A model generated the notes under the pieces. It was not told where the DNA came from, made no database searches, and saw nothing but the letters and a program-made list of their open reading frames with translations. The translations under genes were made by a program, and so were the position numbers. From DASZWJ01 sp963813895 (lineage in GTDB: Bacteria; Pseudomonadota; Gammaproteobacteria; JAURND01): a stretch of 64,000 nucleotides of DNA. Each line of letters begins with the position of its first letter. The first letter of the stretch is position 1. This document shows positions 16,178 through 24,456 of this stretch, in pieces. Location of the stretch: contig CAWFAS010000005.1 in assembly GCA_963813895.1 (NCBI GenBank), positions 1-64,000 on the forward strand, given 5' to 3'.

Positions 16178-16200
16178 ATCAGGGGCATAGACCCCTGATT
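16178..16200 (-). terminator. Terminator-like hairpin after ardA
   Basis: ATCAGGGG-CATAGA-CCCCTGAT forms an 8-bp stem directly after the ardA stop, followed on the minus strand by TTTTTG. This fits an intrinsic terminator. Confidence 0.65.
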
Positions 16201-16202
16201 AA

Positions 16203-16718
16203 TTAATAAGAACTGAACACATGCACTTCTCCGCCTACACATAATGAAAAGAAATCAGATATAAACCAATCTCTCGCCATTTTTTCATAGTTGATATAAA
16301 AGTGCAGGTTTTCAGGTATTGTCGTGCCTGTTTGCTCCAGAAAATCCTCAACAAAATCGGATTCGCTGCTATAAGCGCCATGATAACCATCTTCCATCAC
16401 AGTGACGGCTTGATCAATATCCCCATCGCAATAAGAAATGAGTTTAGCTCCTATTTTTCCGTGCGCAACAATAAATTTTGCCCATGCCGAAATAGCCTCC
16501 AAACTTTCATGCTCATGTATTTCTAAAACACCGAAATCTTCGAAATCATGAATAGCAAATTCTTCAGCATTTGGCTCGGGGCTCTGGCGGAGCATTTCAG
16601 CAATGGATTCTTGCATATCATCCACGTCCTGATCGGCATCCAACCAAACCCCATGTAGATGGCCATCGTTGTATTCAGTTAAACAAGCAACATAAATTTT
16701 AGGTAATAAATCAGACAT
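16203..16718 (-). CDS. ardA: ArdA family antirestriction protein
   Basis: This 171-residue acidic protein is the usual length for ArdA. It has the family opening PKIYVACLTEYNDGHLHGVWLDA, the middle FAIHDFEDFG and the end INYEKMARDWFISDFF. ArdA mimics bent B-form DNA and blocks type I restriction enzymes, protecting incoming single- and double-stranded DNA. It lies among ssb and the RadC-domain gene on the minus strand, the usual content of a conjugative leading region. GGAGAAATCG gives the ribosome site. A CGGGGA/TCCCCG inverted repeat sits upstream near 16761-16779. Confidence 0.93.
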   Translation of the reverse strand: MSDLLPKIYVACLTEYNDGHLHGVWLDADQDVDDMQESIAEMLRQSPEPNAEEFAIHDFEDFGVLEIHEHESLEAISAWAKFIVAHGKIGAKLISYCDGDIDQAVTVMEDGYHGAYSSESDFVEDFLEQTGTTIPENLHFYINYEKMARDWFISDFFSLCVGGEVHVFSSY

Positions 16719-16839
16719 CGATTTCTCCTCAGAAAAACAGAGAAACCAGCTGGTACCCCACCCGGGGAGCTGTTTTCCCCGTTTAGGTGTTAAGAGAACG
16801 CCATAAGAATGTTTTTCTTATGGCGCAAATGAATTGTGT

Positions 16840-17184
16840 TTAGAACAGGATGCGAAAATGGACCACCAGGTAGGTGAGTATCGAACCTAATATTAACCAG
16901 CCTGCTTTAAAGACATAGTCATAGAGTCGATTACGTATTTCATTCCGTGATTGATTACGAAAACCCAAAGCAGTTTCTACAGAAGACAGACGAGAGCCCA
17001 TCTCCTGTTTAAGATCATGCATCTCATGGCGAAGCCCACCTATCTCAAGGTGAACTTCTTGTCTAAGGGCTACAATCTGATCTACTACTTGGCTAATCGC
17101 TCTACTCACGGCAATCTCCACTTTACTATCGGTTAATTCCGTTGTTAACTGGAATAATGTTTTAGCTTGATCTTGATATCGCAC
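16840..17184 (-). CDS. Coiled-coil protein with C-terminal membrane anchor
   Basis: This 114-residue protein has a heptad-rich central region (VDQIVALRQEVHLEIGGLRHEMHDLKQEMGSRL split over about 35-70) and one transmembrane segment at the C terminus (AGWLILGSILTYLVVHF). The layout resembles DUF1640-type small coiled-coil anchors. AAAGGAGTTATACT precedes the ATG. It lies between ardA and an unknown gene in the leading-type region. Function unknown. Confidence 0.65.
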   Translation of the reverse strand: MRYQDQAKTLFQLTTELTDSKVEIAVSRAISQVVDQIVALRQEVHLEIGGLRHEMHDLKQEMGSRLSSVETALGFRNQSRNEIRNRLYDYVFKAGWLILGSILTYLVVHFRILF

Positions 17185-17216
17185 AGTATAACTCCTTTAA
17201 AGACAGGTGGCGATGG

Positions 17217-17576
17217 TCAAACTTCATCGGGCGAAGTAGCAAGATGTTCACTATTTTCAATCCAGCCTTGGAGCGCCATCAGCCTGCCTTTAATTTGGAG
17301 CATATCCTTATCCCCTGCTAACCCTGAGTAGCAATGCCCGAAACTCGAATAATGCACGATAAACTGTAACAAAATATATTCTTCATTTCGGCAACGTTCC
17401 TTGAGTTCTTGCAGTTGCGTCAGCAATTGTGGTGTATCCACAATGCAATCAAGCTCAATATTTTCTGACCCATCTGAGTGAACCTTGATTTTAACCATGG
17501 TCCCTTGAGGTGTATCAGTAGTTTCAATCCAATGCCCATAACCGGACATGCAAAGTTTAAAACTATTTTTAATCAT
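17217..17576 (-). CDS. Hypothetical ICE protein
   Basis: This 119-residue protein has a strand-rich start (MIKNSFKLCMSGYGHWIETT) and a helical middle (TQLQELKERCRNEEYILLQFIVHY). No domain is recognised. The ATG has AAGGAGGAAAT upstream. Directly in front is the operator-like repeat at 17599-17629 shared with radC, so it is probably co-regulated with that gene. It lies downstream of ssb. Confidence 0.6.
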   Translation of the reverse strand: MIKNSFKLCMSGYGHWIETTDTPQGTMVKIKVHSDGSENIELDCIVDTPQLLTQLQELKERCRNEEYILLQFIVHYSSFGHCYSGLAGDKDMLQIKGRLMALQGWIENSEHLATSPDEV

Positions 17577-17598
17577 ATTTCCTCCTTAAAAAACAAAA

Positions 17599-17629
17599 GG
17601 GGAAATATTCCCTGCAGGGATATTTCCCC
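17599..17629. promoter_or_regulatory. GGGGAAATATTCC inverted repeat upstream of the 17217 gene
   Basis: GGGGAAATATTCCC-TGCA-GGGATATTTCCCC is a near-perfect palindrome 23-53 bp before the ATG at 17576. It is the counterpart of 4159-4190 upstream of radC, with the same half site and the same distance class. Confidence 0.5.
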
Positions 17630-17675
17630 GCTAGGGTGATTTTTGTTCGTTACATTCGTAACGAAAGTTTAGAAA

Positions 17676-18038
17676 TTAATCTGGCGATGATGACAGCTCT
17701 TGCGCCGGTTTCTGATCCAAAAACAGGAGTTTGGAAGCATAGATACCGGTACTAAACTGCCGCTGATTCTCTTTATTTTGCCATTCGGTAGTACGTAATT
17801 CACCGGAAACATAAATGACAGATCCTTTATATAAATGATCTACCACAGATTTTCCCAGCTGATTATTAAAATACACCGTATGCCACTCAGTCACTTCTTC
17901 AGATTCCTCTTTGTCATTGATAATCCTTTTGGAAGTAGCCAGTGAGATTCGAACAAAAAGACCATTTTGAGTGGTTTTTAAAACTTCAGGGTCTTTACCT
18001 AAACGACCAATCAGTTGCATTAAATTAAGCGATAACAT
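17676..18038 (-). CDS. ssb: Single-stranded DNA-binding protein
   Basis: This 120-residue SSB is the OB-fold only: NLMQLIGRLGKDPEVLKT, VRISLATSKR, VTEWHTVYFNNQLGKSV, YKGSVIYVSGELRTTEW. It lacks the long linker and the acidic DDDIPF tail that recruits host repair proteins; it ends SSSPD. Such short SSBs are typical of mobile elements and coat incoming single-stranded DNA. The ATG follows AAAGGAGAAAACATT. The hairpin-rich element 18225-18388 lies about 190 bp upstream, paralleling radC. Confidence 0.92.
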   Translation of the reverse strand: MLSLNLMQLIGRLGKDPEVLKTTQNGLFVRISLATSKRIINDKEESEEVTEWHTVYFNNQLGKSVVDHLYKGSVIYVSGELRTTEWQNKENQRQFSTGIYASKLLFLDQKPAQELSSSPD

Positions 18039-18224
18039 AATGTTTTCTCCTTTGATTTAAAAAAATCCCTTGAGTACAAACACACATCTCCTTATGGAGA
18101 GGTTGATTTTCCTCGACAGGATGGGTTGACAAAAGCAAGACGCAACTTATTTCTGGTAATAATTAAACCGGAAGATAAATTTAGTAAAATCATGACAGCA
18201 GAATTACAGCTAAACTGTAACAGA

Positions 18225-18388
18225 ACGGCAAGAACCGTATTGAAAGTGGAAATAGCTTAAAGGCTATCGGAGAATACAGAAGAATCCCCATTGGGATGGG
18301 TACGGCTACGACACCAGGATTAAATCTGGCGATCAGGGAATTGCATCATAGCTACGCCTGATCTTCACTGCAGTTTATAGTCTTGCAG
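18225..18388 (-). promoter_or_regulatory. Hairpin-rich conserved element upstream of ssb (copy 2)
   Basis: Stems in order: ACGG/CCGT (18225-18238), ATAGC/GCTAT (18252-18267), ATCCC/GGGAT (18284-18297), CCAG/CTGG (18314-18329), GATCAGG/CCTGATC (18331-18363), CTGCA/TGCAG (18368-18388). Each corresponds to a stem of copy 1 at 4322-4480; four of six differ in sequence but keep pairing. Located between the PFL_4669-like gene and ssb. Candidate STAXI-type structure or single-strand promoter for the leading region. Confidence 0.7.
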
Positions 18389-18441
18389 AGAGTGACTAAT
18401 ACAGATAATTTTACCCCAATTATTTCCGGAAGCAATATTTT

Positions 18442-19143
18442 TTATGCAGTAGTTTTCGCAGCACCTAACATGCTATCTAGTAAATATACAAATTTGATTT
18501 CCTTATTTAATATGGCACTGGGTATCGTGCCCATTTTTTCTTTAGCCTGTTGGGCCAGATCATTGTTTTCGCGAATATCCTGACGTGTGACTTGCATTTT
18601 CCAGCCTAATGGCAAAGAAAATAGATTACGTATGCTGAACAGAATACGTAAGGGTAATTGTTCAGGCTCCAGGAGTTGACCAACATGTCGCAAGGTATAA
18701 GCTTGTCGTGATACATAGTCCAATTCAGGTAATAACGACGCGCCCATATAGCTAAATGGAATGGCAAATTTTAATGCTAATTGCATAGGTTCTGGATTTT
18801 CAAATACTTTGATATTAAAACCACGCAATTGAGACAGACGCTGTTGACAATACTGCTCCAGCTCCTGAATTTCACTGCGGATGTTATGGATTTTTTCATC
18901 TATTTTCATAAAAAACCAATCGGCATAAGGGTCATCGGCACGGTGACCTTTCCAGAGGTCACGTATCTTGAGGGCATATTGCCATAAGCCCAGTTTTCCA
19001 TTACCCCAGCTGCCTTGTAATAAAGTTTGCGCCAGTTTGGTATGTAATGTTAAATCGATTTCGCCCTCCAGATACACTGGAGAACGTATGGGTGGTTTAG
19101 GGGTATAACTATCGTTATTGATTATGGGTGAAGTCGTCGTCAT
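18442..19143 (-). CDS. ICE protein, PFL_4669 family (TIGR03761)
   Basis: This 233-residue protein matches the PFL_4669 family by its pattern: GEIDLTLHTKLAQTLLQGS, LGLWQYALKIRDLWKGHRADDPYADWFFMKIDEKI, then QQRLSQLRGFNI and VSRQAYTLRHVGQLL. The family is conserved next to relaxase and coupling genes in PFGI-1-class ICEs; its role is unknown. It lies 11 bp after the MobH-like gene and is the last gene of this operon. Confidence 0.85.
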   Translation of the reverse strand: MTTTSPIINNDSYTPKPPIRSPVYLEGEIDLTLHTKLAQTLLQGSWGNGKLGLWQYALKIRDLWKGHRADDPYADWFFMKIDEKIHNIRSEIQELEQYCQQRLSQLRGFNIKVFENPEPMQLALKFAIPFSYMGASLLPELDYVSRQAYTLRHVGQLLEPEQLPLRILFSIRNLFSLPLGWKMQVTRQDIRENNDLAQQAKEKMGTIPSAILNKEIKFVYLLDSMLGAAKTTA

Positions 19144-19154
19144 ATGTATTTCTC

Positions 19155-20279
19155 CTATAGCGGGATGTCTGTTGCGAAGCTGGATTGTAAAGGGAGTGAT
19201 TTTACTTGTGGTGGTAGATAGGTGATGTCCAAAATAATTCCTTCGATTACGAGACGTTTTTCAAAACGGGCAGAACGGTAACGATGGATGGCGCTGCTAT
19301 TTTCTTTGACTAAATATTTATCGATTAGTTGTAGGAGATTATTTTGTGGTGCGTATTGGGGATAAAGTTGGAGAAATTCTGCAATACGCTTTATGCCTAT
19401 GAATAAACCGGCGGGGACGCGTAACAGTAGAGTATTTTCCACATTAAAATCCGTTGCAGAACATTGGTGATCTATCCATTCATTCAAAATATTTAGGAGC
19501 TGCGAAGGATTAGTTTTTTCCTCTAGTTCATCAGTTGTTGCATGGGGGCTCTGGTGCTTTTGTATTATTGGATTGGCATCGTCTGGAGGATCTGTGTCCA
19601 AAGGGTAATTAATTTTTTCAGCAGCCTCACGGATAATTTCTGTCAAAACAGTAGGTGCTGTCGGATTTTCTACTAAAGTTGTCCACCAGACTTGAAAGGC
19701 AGTGGGGCAACCAGTTAGCCAACGCAATGCAATTGATGGGACTATCCGACCAATGAGGGCAGCGCGGAATACCCATTCGCTGACGATGACGGGATGAGAT
19801 TTATTGTCAAATGAATAAAATGTCGCTGGTTCGTATAAATTGCCGGTTAATGGGTGCCAAAGACCCAGTTTATTACCGCCATTTTTAAATAACGTGATAG
19901 TGCGATCGTGTTGCAGGTGATTGATTTGTGTGAATAGGCAAGCAGTAAATAACGCATAAGTCCACAGTGGCTCTTGTTCGGCAATGGTTTCACTTTCTGA
20001 TTGCAGCGGTAACATTTTGCCACGCCGCAATTTTAATGCTGTGATTGCTAAATCCAGTTGCAGCTGTAAGAGACTATAGGGTTTTGATTGATTATCAAAT
20101 GACATTGCTTGGCAGAACGCCATAAAGCGATTTAGGGTCGCGAGATATAATTCCTGATAAATATCGAGTGGTGCACTGATGAGTTGTTTCAACTGAATCA
20201 AATAGGGTTGTAATACTGGGAGCCGAGCAATTTCTTCACCACTCAGGCAGGGCAATAATTCATTGGGCTGTTTTTCCAT
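19155..20279 (-). CDS. MobH-type relaxase homologue (TraI_2) without HD dyad
   Basis: This 374-residue protein begins like TraI_2 relaxases: LSGEEIARLPVLQPYLIQLKQL, ELYLATLNRFMAFCQAM, then LDLAITALKLRRGKMLP and PLWTYALFTACLF. Where MobH enzymes have the HH..GGLL.HT box there is DNQSKPYSLL, and where they have LLHDIGK there is LFTQINHL, so both metal-binding motifs are gone. The C-terminal part (LLLRVPAGLFIGIKRIAEFL) matches the TraI_2 C-terminal module. It is shorter than usual MobH proteins. It sits beside TraD and the PFL_4669 gene. Probably a non-catalytic relaxosome part, or the sole divergent relaxase. Confidence 0.75.
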   Translation of the reverse strand: MEKQPNELLPCLSGEEIARLPVLQPYLIQLKQLISAPLDIYQELYLATLNRFMAFCQAMSFDNQSKPYSLLQLQLDLAITALKLRRGKMLPLQSESETIAEQEPLWTYALFTACLFTQINHLQHDRTITLFKNGGNKLGLWHPLTGNLYEPATFYSFDNKSHPVIVSEWVFRAALIGRIVPSIALRWLTGCPTAFQVWWTTLVENPTAPTVLTEIIREAAEKINYPLDTDPPDDANPIIQKHQSPHATTDELEEKTNPSQLLNILNEWIDHQCSATDFNVENTLLLRVPAGLFIGIKRIAEFLQLYPQYAPQNNLLQLIDKYLVKENSSAIHRYRSARFEKRLVIEGIILDITYLPPQVKSLPLQSSFATDIPL

Positions 20280-20300
20280 GGTGCTGCTCCGAATAGTGGG

Positions 20301-22331
20301 TTAAGCGGCTTTAGCCAAACAGACATAATCCTGACGCATCATACGGAGGATATTGTCTAAATCAGCGGGGATATCTACGTCATCTTGATGTGGCAAAGGC
20401 ATTCGCAGTTTATGGAGGTTCCCACCGGCGATCAGGCAAAATGCTTGGCCTTTGGGGAGATTTAGTACATCATTTTGTTCAATCAGCCGTTGTTCAGTAT
20501 GGGCAAAACGATCTTCGTTAGATGAACGATAAAAAATCCCATCCTCACCCTGCGCAGTGTCACTGCTACTGGAAGCCGGTAAAACTCGTACAATGGGAAC
20601 TCTGGGTAATTGCTCCAACAGCATCTCTACTGTGCGGGCCTCTTTACAGCGGAACATCACCACGGTGCCAAAATTCCCAGCGACTTGACCCGCTTTGGCA
20701 GCGGTCTTGAGGCGGGCTTCTACGTCAGACCAGGTTTGTGTATAGGCGATCACGGTAAAGCCAGCTCCGCGGCCTTTATTCAGCAAGGGAATAAATTCAT
20801 CGCCGATGATTTCGTTAAATTCATCGCTGTGGACGCAAATGCGCGGAAGATTGTGGTTTTGTGTGGCAGATTGATAGAACCCATCGTACAAGCCATATTT
20901 ATATATGCGACCTGCCACAGAAACCAAATCGGAAAACATGGCGTTGCCTACGGCGGTTGACACCTCCCGGTCAGTCAATGCATCCAGCCCCACGTAGACA
21001 ATTTGCTTATTACGAATAACCTGTAACCAATCCAGTATAGGGCGCTGGTCTTCTGTGTTTTCGTAATCGGGAGATAATAATTCCGCAACTTTACCTGTGG
21101 TGAGTTTCTTTAGCAGCGGGCCTAATGAAGCGGTGATTTTAGAAAAATATTCTTTGTCATACTTGCAAGCATGATGCAAATCATCAAACACTGGATTGTG
21201 GAGTAATTCATGGTTTTGAACATAAGCAATTAAAGCATCCAGTCGAGCAACCTGTTTTTTTTCTGTGCTTTTTTCGGCTATATAGGACTTCACCCATTGT
21301 TCTAGCTCTTTATCAACGGAGGGCAACCAAAAGTTCAGGTATTTCTCTAGCAGCAAATCCATTTTGGTGATGTAAAACTTCATCTTCTGGTAGTCGGGTT
21401 TTTCGCCCATCGACACCAGAGCTAATGCCATCGAATTGATAAACTGCCAGCCGAAATCTTTAAAAGCTGCTGAATCACCGGAGCTGGGTAACTGGTTGGA
21501 AATGCGGTTAGCCACCTCCGTAACACGGGTGAAATTACCGACGGGATTGTAGCGCGCAGAGATTTGCGGATGTCCTAAATGAATGATAAGTAAATCCTGT
21601 TCACGCCCGGCCAGTTTTGCTTCAGTATAAATACGTTTGAGTAAATCAGCGTCACCTTTTGGATCAAGGACAATGACTACATCACCGCGACGAATATCCT
21701 GGGTGATAAGTATTTCGGCAAAGCGAGTTTTGCCCATTCCTGGCAACCCGACTACAACCATGTGGCTCGCGCGGTCGGCAAGATTAATTGCAATATCTTG
21801 CTCTTTTTCAGAGACTCCATGCAGACAAGGCTGACCACCGATGTCAGGATAAGGTTTGAAGGGATTCCAGGGGACATCTTTTGCCAGGCATTTTGCCAAT
21901 GCTTTGTACAAAGGTTTGTGCTCCCATTGTAGTTCTTTTCGGCGCGCCCATTGTTTCAGGCTTGAGGGGTTTTTATAGTGGAGATTGTATTGGAGATCCA
22001 GGTCACGCAGACGTTGGGTGTGGGTTGTAGTCCATAGAAATCCTTTGCCTAAAAATAGTTTGCGGTCGCTCTCTGGGATTTGTTGAGAGTTGATACGGTA
22101 TGTTGGCATACGCTTCAGATTGCACTGGTAGCGGAAGACCCGATAGCCTTGCTTGGCGCGTAGCAGGCTGATGGCAAGCAGAAGAATGGCAGTGGCGTAT
22201 TCCAGGGCATGAGACATTAAAAAGGCTTCAGGCCAAGCCAGAAATAATAAGGCACCTGTACTGGCTGCCAATGCGCTGTACCACTCCAACGGTGGGCGCA
22301 ATAAACCCTCCAGGGGTTTGTGCATCGACAT
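20301..22331 (-). CDS. traD: Conjugative coupling ATPase TraD (PFGI-1 class)
   Basis: This 676-residue type IV coupling protein has two membrane segments near residues 15-60, Walker A VVGLPGMGKTRFAE at about 193, Walker B DVVIVLDPKGD, and a later CVHSDEFNEI box with arginine-rich end. It drives relaxosome-bound DNA to the secretion channel. Its start overlaps the stop of the upstream membrane-protein gene (TGATG). The length and domain order fit the TIGR03743 family. It is located with the relaxase-like gene, away from its canonical place next to TIGR03759 and TIGR03747. Confidence 0.93.
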   Translation of the reverse strand: MSMHKPLEGLLRPPLEWYSALAASTGALLFLAWPEAFLMSHALEYATAILLLAISLLRAKQGYRVFRYQCNLKRMPTYRINSQQIPESDRKLFLGKGFLWTTTHTQRLRDLDLQYNLHYKNPSSLKQWARRKELQWEHKPLYKALAKCLAKDVPWNPFKPYPDIGGQPCLHGVSEKEQDIAINLADRASHMVVVGLPGMGKTRFAEILITQDIRRGDVVIVLDPKGDADLLKRIYTEAKLAGREQDLLIIHLGHPQISARYNPVGNFTRVTEVANRISNQLPSSGDSAAFKDFGWQFINSMALALVSMGEKPDYQKMKFYITKMDLLLEKYLNFWLPSVDKELEQWVKSYIAEKSTEKKQVARLDALIAYVQNHELLHNPVFDDLHHACKYDKEYFSKITASLGPLLKKLTTGKVAELLSPDYENTEDQRPILDWLQVIRNKQIVYVGLDALTDREVSTAVGNAMFSDLVSVAGRIYKYGLYDGFYQSATQNHNLPRICVHSDEFNEIIGDEFIPLLNKGRGAGFTVIAYTQTWSDVEARLKTAAKAGQVAGNFGTVVMFRCKEARTVEMLLEQLPRVPIVRVLPASSSSDTAQGEDGIFYRSSNEDRFAHTEQRLIEQNDVLNLPKGQAFCLIAGGNLHKLRMPLPHQDDVDIPADLDNILRMMRQDYVCLAKAA

Positions 22332-22699
22332 CAGCGCCCCTCCAACAGATGCAGGAGAGCTAAAAACAGGTTTTCGCAGACAACTAACTCAAATACAATC
22401 AGCCAGAGCGTGATTTTTATTCGTTGCTTTAGCCAAAATATAGTTTTTTCAGGTTTCCAATAATGATTTTTAGCCCGCCTGCGTATAAAGTGAGGCCAGG
22501 CACAAAATAGGACTATTATCATCAGCCAGCGCATGACGGTGAAAATTAATTTATTTTGTGAGATAATTTGGTTCATGTTCTGCAAATGGCTGGGATGTGT
22601 GAAACTGAACCAGACAAATGGCGTCATGATAATCAGCATACATGCTAACCATAGAAATAACTGCAGAAAGGTTTTTTTAAGAAGTCTTTGTAGCATCAT
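22331..22699 (-). CDS. Small three-helix membrane protein of the coupling operon
   Basis: This 122-residue protein has three hydrophobic segments (LFLWLACMLIIMTPFVWF, VMRWLMIIVLFCAWPHFI, LWLIVFELVVCENLFLALL) separated by basic loops (RRRAKNHYWKP). Its stop overlaps the TraD start, so it is co-translated and may assist TraD or anchor it. The exact ICE family is not identified. Confidence 0.65.
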   Translation of the reverse strand: MMLQRLLKKTFLQLFLWLACMLIIMTPFVWFSFTHPSHLQNMNQIISQNKLIFTVMRWLMIIVLFCAWPHFIRRRAKNHYWKPEKTIFWLKQRIKITLWLIVFELVVCENLFLALLHLLEGR

Positions 22700-22725
22700 T
22701 TTTTCTCAACCATGGAATTGAAGTG

Positions 22726-22938
22726 ATGGAAAATTCAATTAAAAGTCCAAAAGTATTTGTTTATTTAACCGCCATATTTGTTACGCTATTTATTATCCTA
22801 AAAATTTTCTGGGGCCTTTTCTGCATTATTGTTAGGCTTCTTCCAGAGAATGAAGACTGCGTTACCAGCTCTGACAGACTTAGGGAAGCAGCAAGATTAG
22901 ATCCAACATTAATTGATCCACGCCCACCCAAGAAATGA
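22726..22938 (+). CDS. Possible small membrane protein on the opposite strand
   Basis: This frame of 70-71 residues lies between two minus-strand transfer genes. It has one strong membrane segment (VFVYLTAIFVTLFIILKIFWGLFCIIV) and a polar tail ending DPTLIDPRPPKK. The ribosome site is weak (GGAATTGAAG). It fills an otherwise empty gap and does not shadow any gene, which favours it being real. Confidence 0.4.
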   Translation: MENSIKSPKVFVYLTAIFVTLFIILKIFWGLFCIIVRLLPENEDCVTSSDRLREAARLDPTLIDPRPPKK

Positions 22939-22950
22939 GATTAACTTTGA

Positions 22951-24456
22951 TTATTTTTTTGTTGTTTTTGCAGGTTGTATAGCAAGCTTAACCCCCGTTT
23001 GAATTAATTTTGTTCCTTTCGATGCTGATTCTTCTGCAGGTTTATTTAAATCGGCAAAGGCCATGCTGACAAAATTACCAACCCCTATCCCCATGCTTCC
23101 CATAAACGAAAACCAAAACAACGGCGCAACAATAATCATCGTCCCCGTAATCATGTCAACTAATGTCGCATTGGGAGAATGACGCGCAAACCAACTGGTG
23201 CCATATAAGGCATTCATCAACGCTGTATCCGTCCAACTCACCAGATGCCAAATGAAGCTCCAGAAAATCAGCGAAAAAATAATGATTGCTCCTGAAATAA
23301 AACTTCCTGGCTTATACCCGGTAAACACTAATGCCAACGGTAAAAATGCATACACCATCAGTAACAAAAGTGCCTGAATTATCGGTGCTGCCTGCGCTGC
23401 AGCATACAGTTTCGGATAAGTATCTAACTGTTGAAACCATTCGCCCAGTGCTGCGGCCAAATGTGGATAGCTCACTTCACTCACATTACTGGCTTTGTCA
23501 TACTCGATATTATTAAAAATAATTTTTTTTATTACATCGGTTTTAAGTTCTTCGTCGCTCATTTTGATGGCGAACTCCTTGTAAAAATCCGCTGGCATGA
23601 CGTTTTCCAAGCGGACTTTCAAGCCATATTGTGGGTTATTCCACCACTGTTCACAGGTGGGTGTTCCATAAGCTGGAGTCTGTGCATTGGAATCTGCATT
23701 AATATCTTGATTTGGATCATAAGGAAATCCATTGACAGGTTTTGATGGTCTGAGGGTTTGGTAATAGGTTTGTGAAAATCCGCGTGAACCCGCCCATTCG
23801 GTATCGTCGGCACCATATTGATCAATAGTAGAATTAATAACGGATAAGGTACTGGCATTGGTATGTAGATCTGCGCGATATTGTGTATGCGCTCGCACAA
23901 AACAGTCCTTCTCAAATTGTGCCACTTCTTCCTTGAGAGCCGCATCGGTAATTCTGACCATATCCACCTGAGTCACCATGCTGCGCAAATCCGGTACGCA
24001 GTCCACCATGGTATTAGCCCCCGATGTAATACCTTCTGATAGTGCAATGACTGCATACCACCAAATGGGTACGCGCACTTCACTGTCTGACAACATAAAC
24101 GCGGAATCATAGGTAGTACCCGTATTACCGGGGTGCACGGTATTGCTCTGGCCATTTACAGGGCAAAGCGGTGTATAGGAAACCATTGTTGGGTCTAATA
24201 AAAATGCCGGTGATACGCCAAAAAAGATAAACAATAATGTTCCAATAAAATCCACTTCCATACGTCGCAATGAAGTACTGCCCGCGTCTTTGGTTTCCTG
24301 TGAGGTATAAGGCTGCGCCATGTTTCTCAGCACAATGCCAATAAATGGCAAGTAGGCTAAACCGCTCTGTGATAATAAATCCCAAATTTGATCATAAAGA
24401 TTCCAGCCCAACAGCATTGTGTAAAGTTCGGGGTAGGATTGAACACCAATACTCAT
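22951..24456 (-). CDS. traG: Conjugal transfer protein TraG-like (N-terminal domain)
   Basis: This 501-residue inner-membrane protein is of the TraG N-terminal type. Membrane segments are near the start (LPFIGIVLRNMA, FIGTLLFIFFGVSPAFLL), then a long periplasmic part with CxxxC-like cysteines, and a second membrane group (QALLLLMVYAFLPLALVF, SGAIIIFSLIFWSFIWHLV, ITGTMIIVAPLFWFSFMG). In related systems it works in mating-pair stabilisation. Its start overlaps the PFL_4711 stop by 4 bp. Last gene of the long transfer operon. Confidence 0.85.
   Translation of the reverse strand: MSIGVQSYPELYTMLLGWNLYDQIWDLLSQSGLAYLPFIGIVLRNMAQPYTSQETKDAGSTSLRRMEVDFIGTLLFIFFGVSPAFLLDPTMVSYTPLCPVNGQSNTVHPGNTGTTYDSAFMLSDSEVRVPIWWYAVIALSEGITSGANTMVDCVPDLRSMVTQVDMVRITDAALKEEVAQFEKDCFVRAHTQYRADLHTNASTLSVINSTIDQYGADDTEWAGSRGFSQTYYQTLRPSKPVNGFPYDPNQDINADSNAQTPAYGTPTCEQWWNNPQYGLKVRLENVMPADFYKEFAIKMSDEELKTDVIKKIIFNNIEYDKASNVSEVSYPHLAAALGEWFQQLDTYPKLYAAAQAAPIIQALLLLMVYAFLPLALVFTGYKPGSFISGAIIIFSLIFWSFIWHLVSWTDTALMNALYGTSWFARHSPNATLVDMITGTMIIVAPLFWFSFMGSMGIGVGNFVSMAFADLNKPAEESASKGTKLIQTGVKLAIQPAKTTKK

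Noticed and set aside
17941..17960. GATTCGAAC string as a possible second att copy
   Set aside because: Only 9-10 bases match the tRNA T-loop and they lie inside conserved ssb codons.
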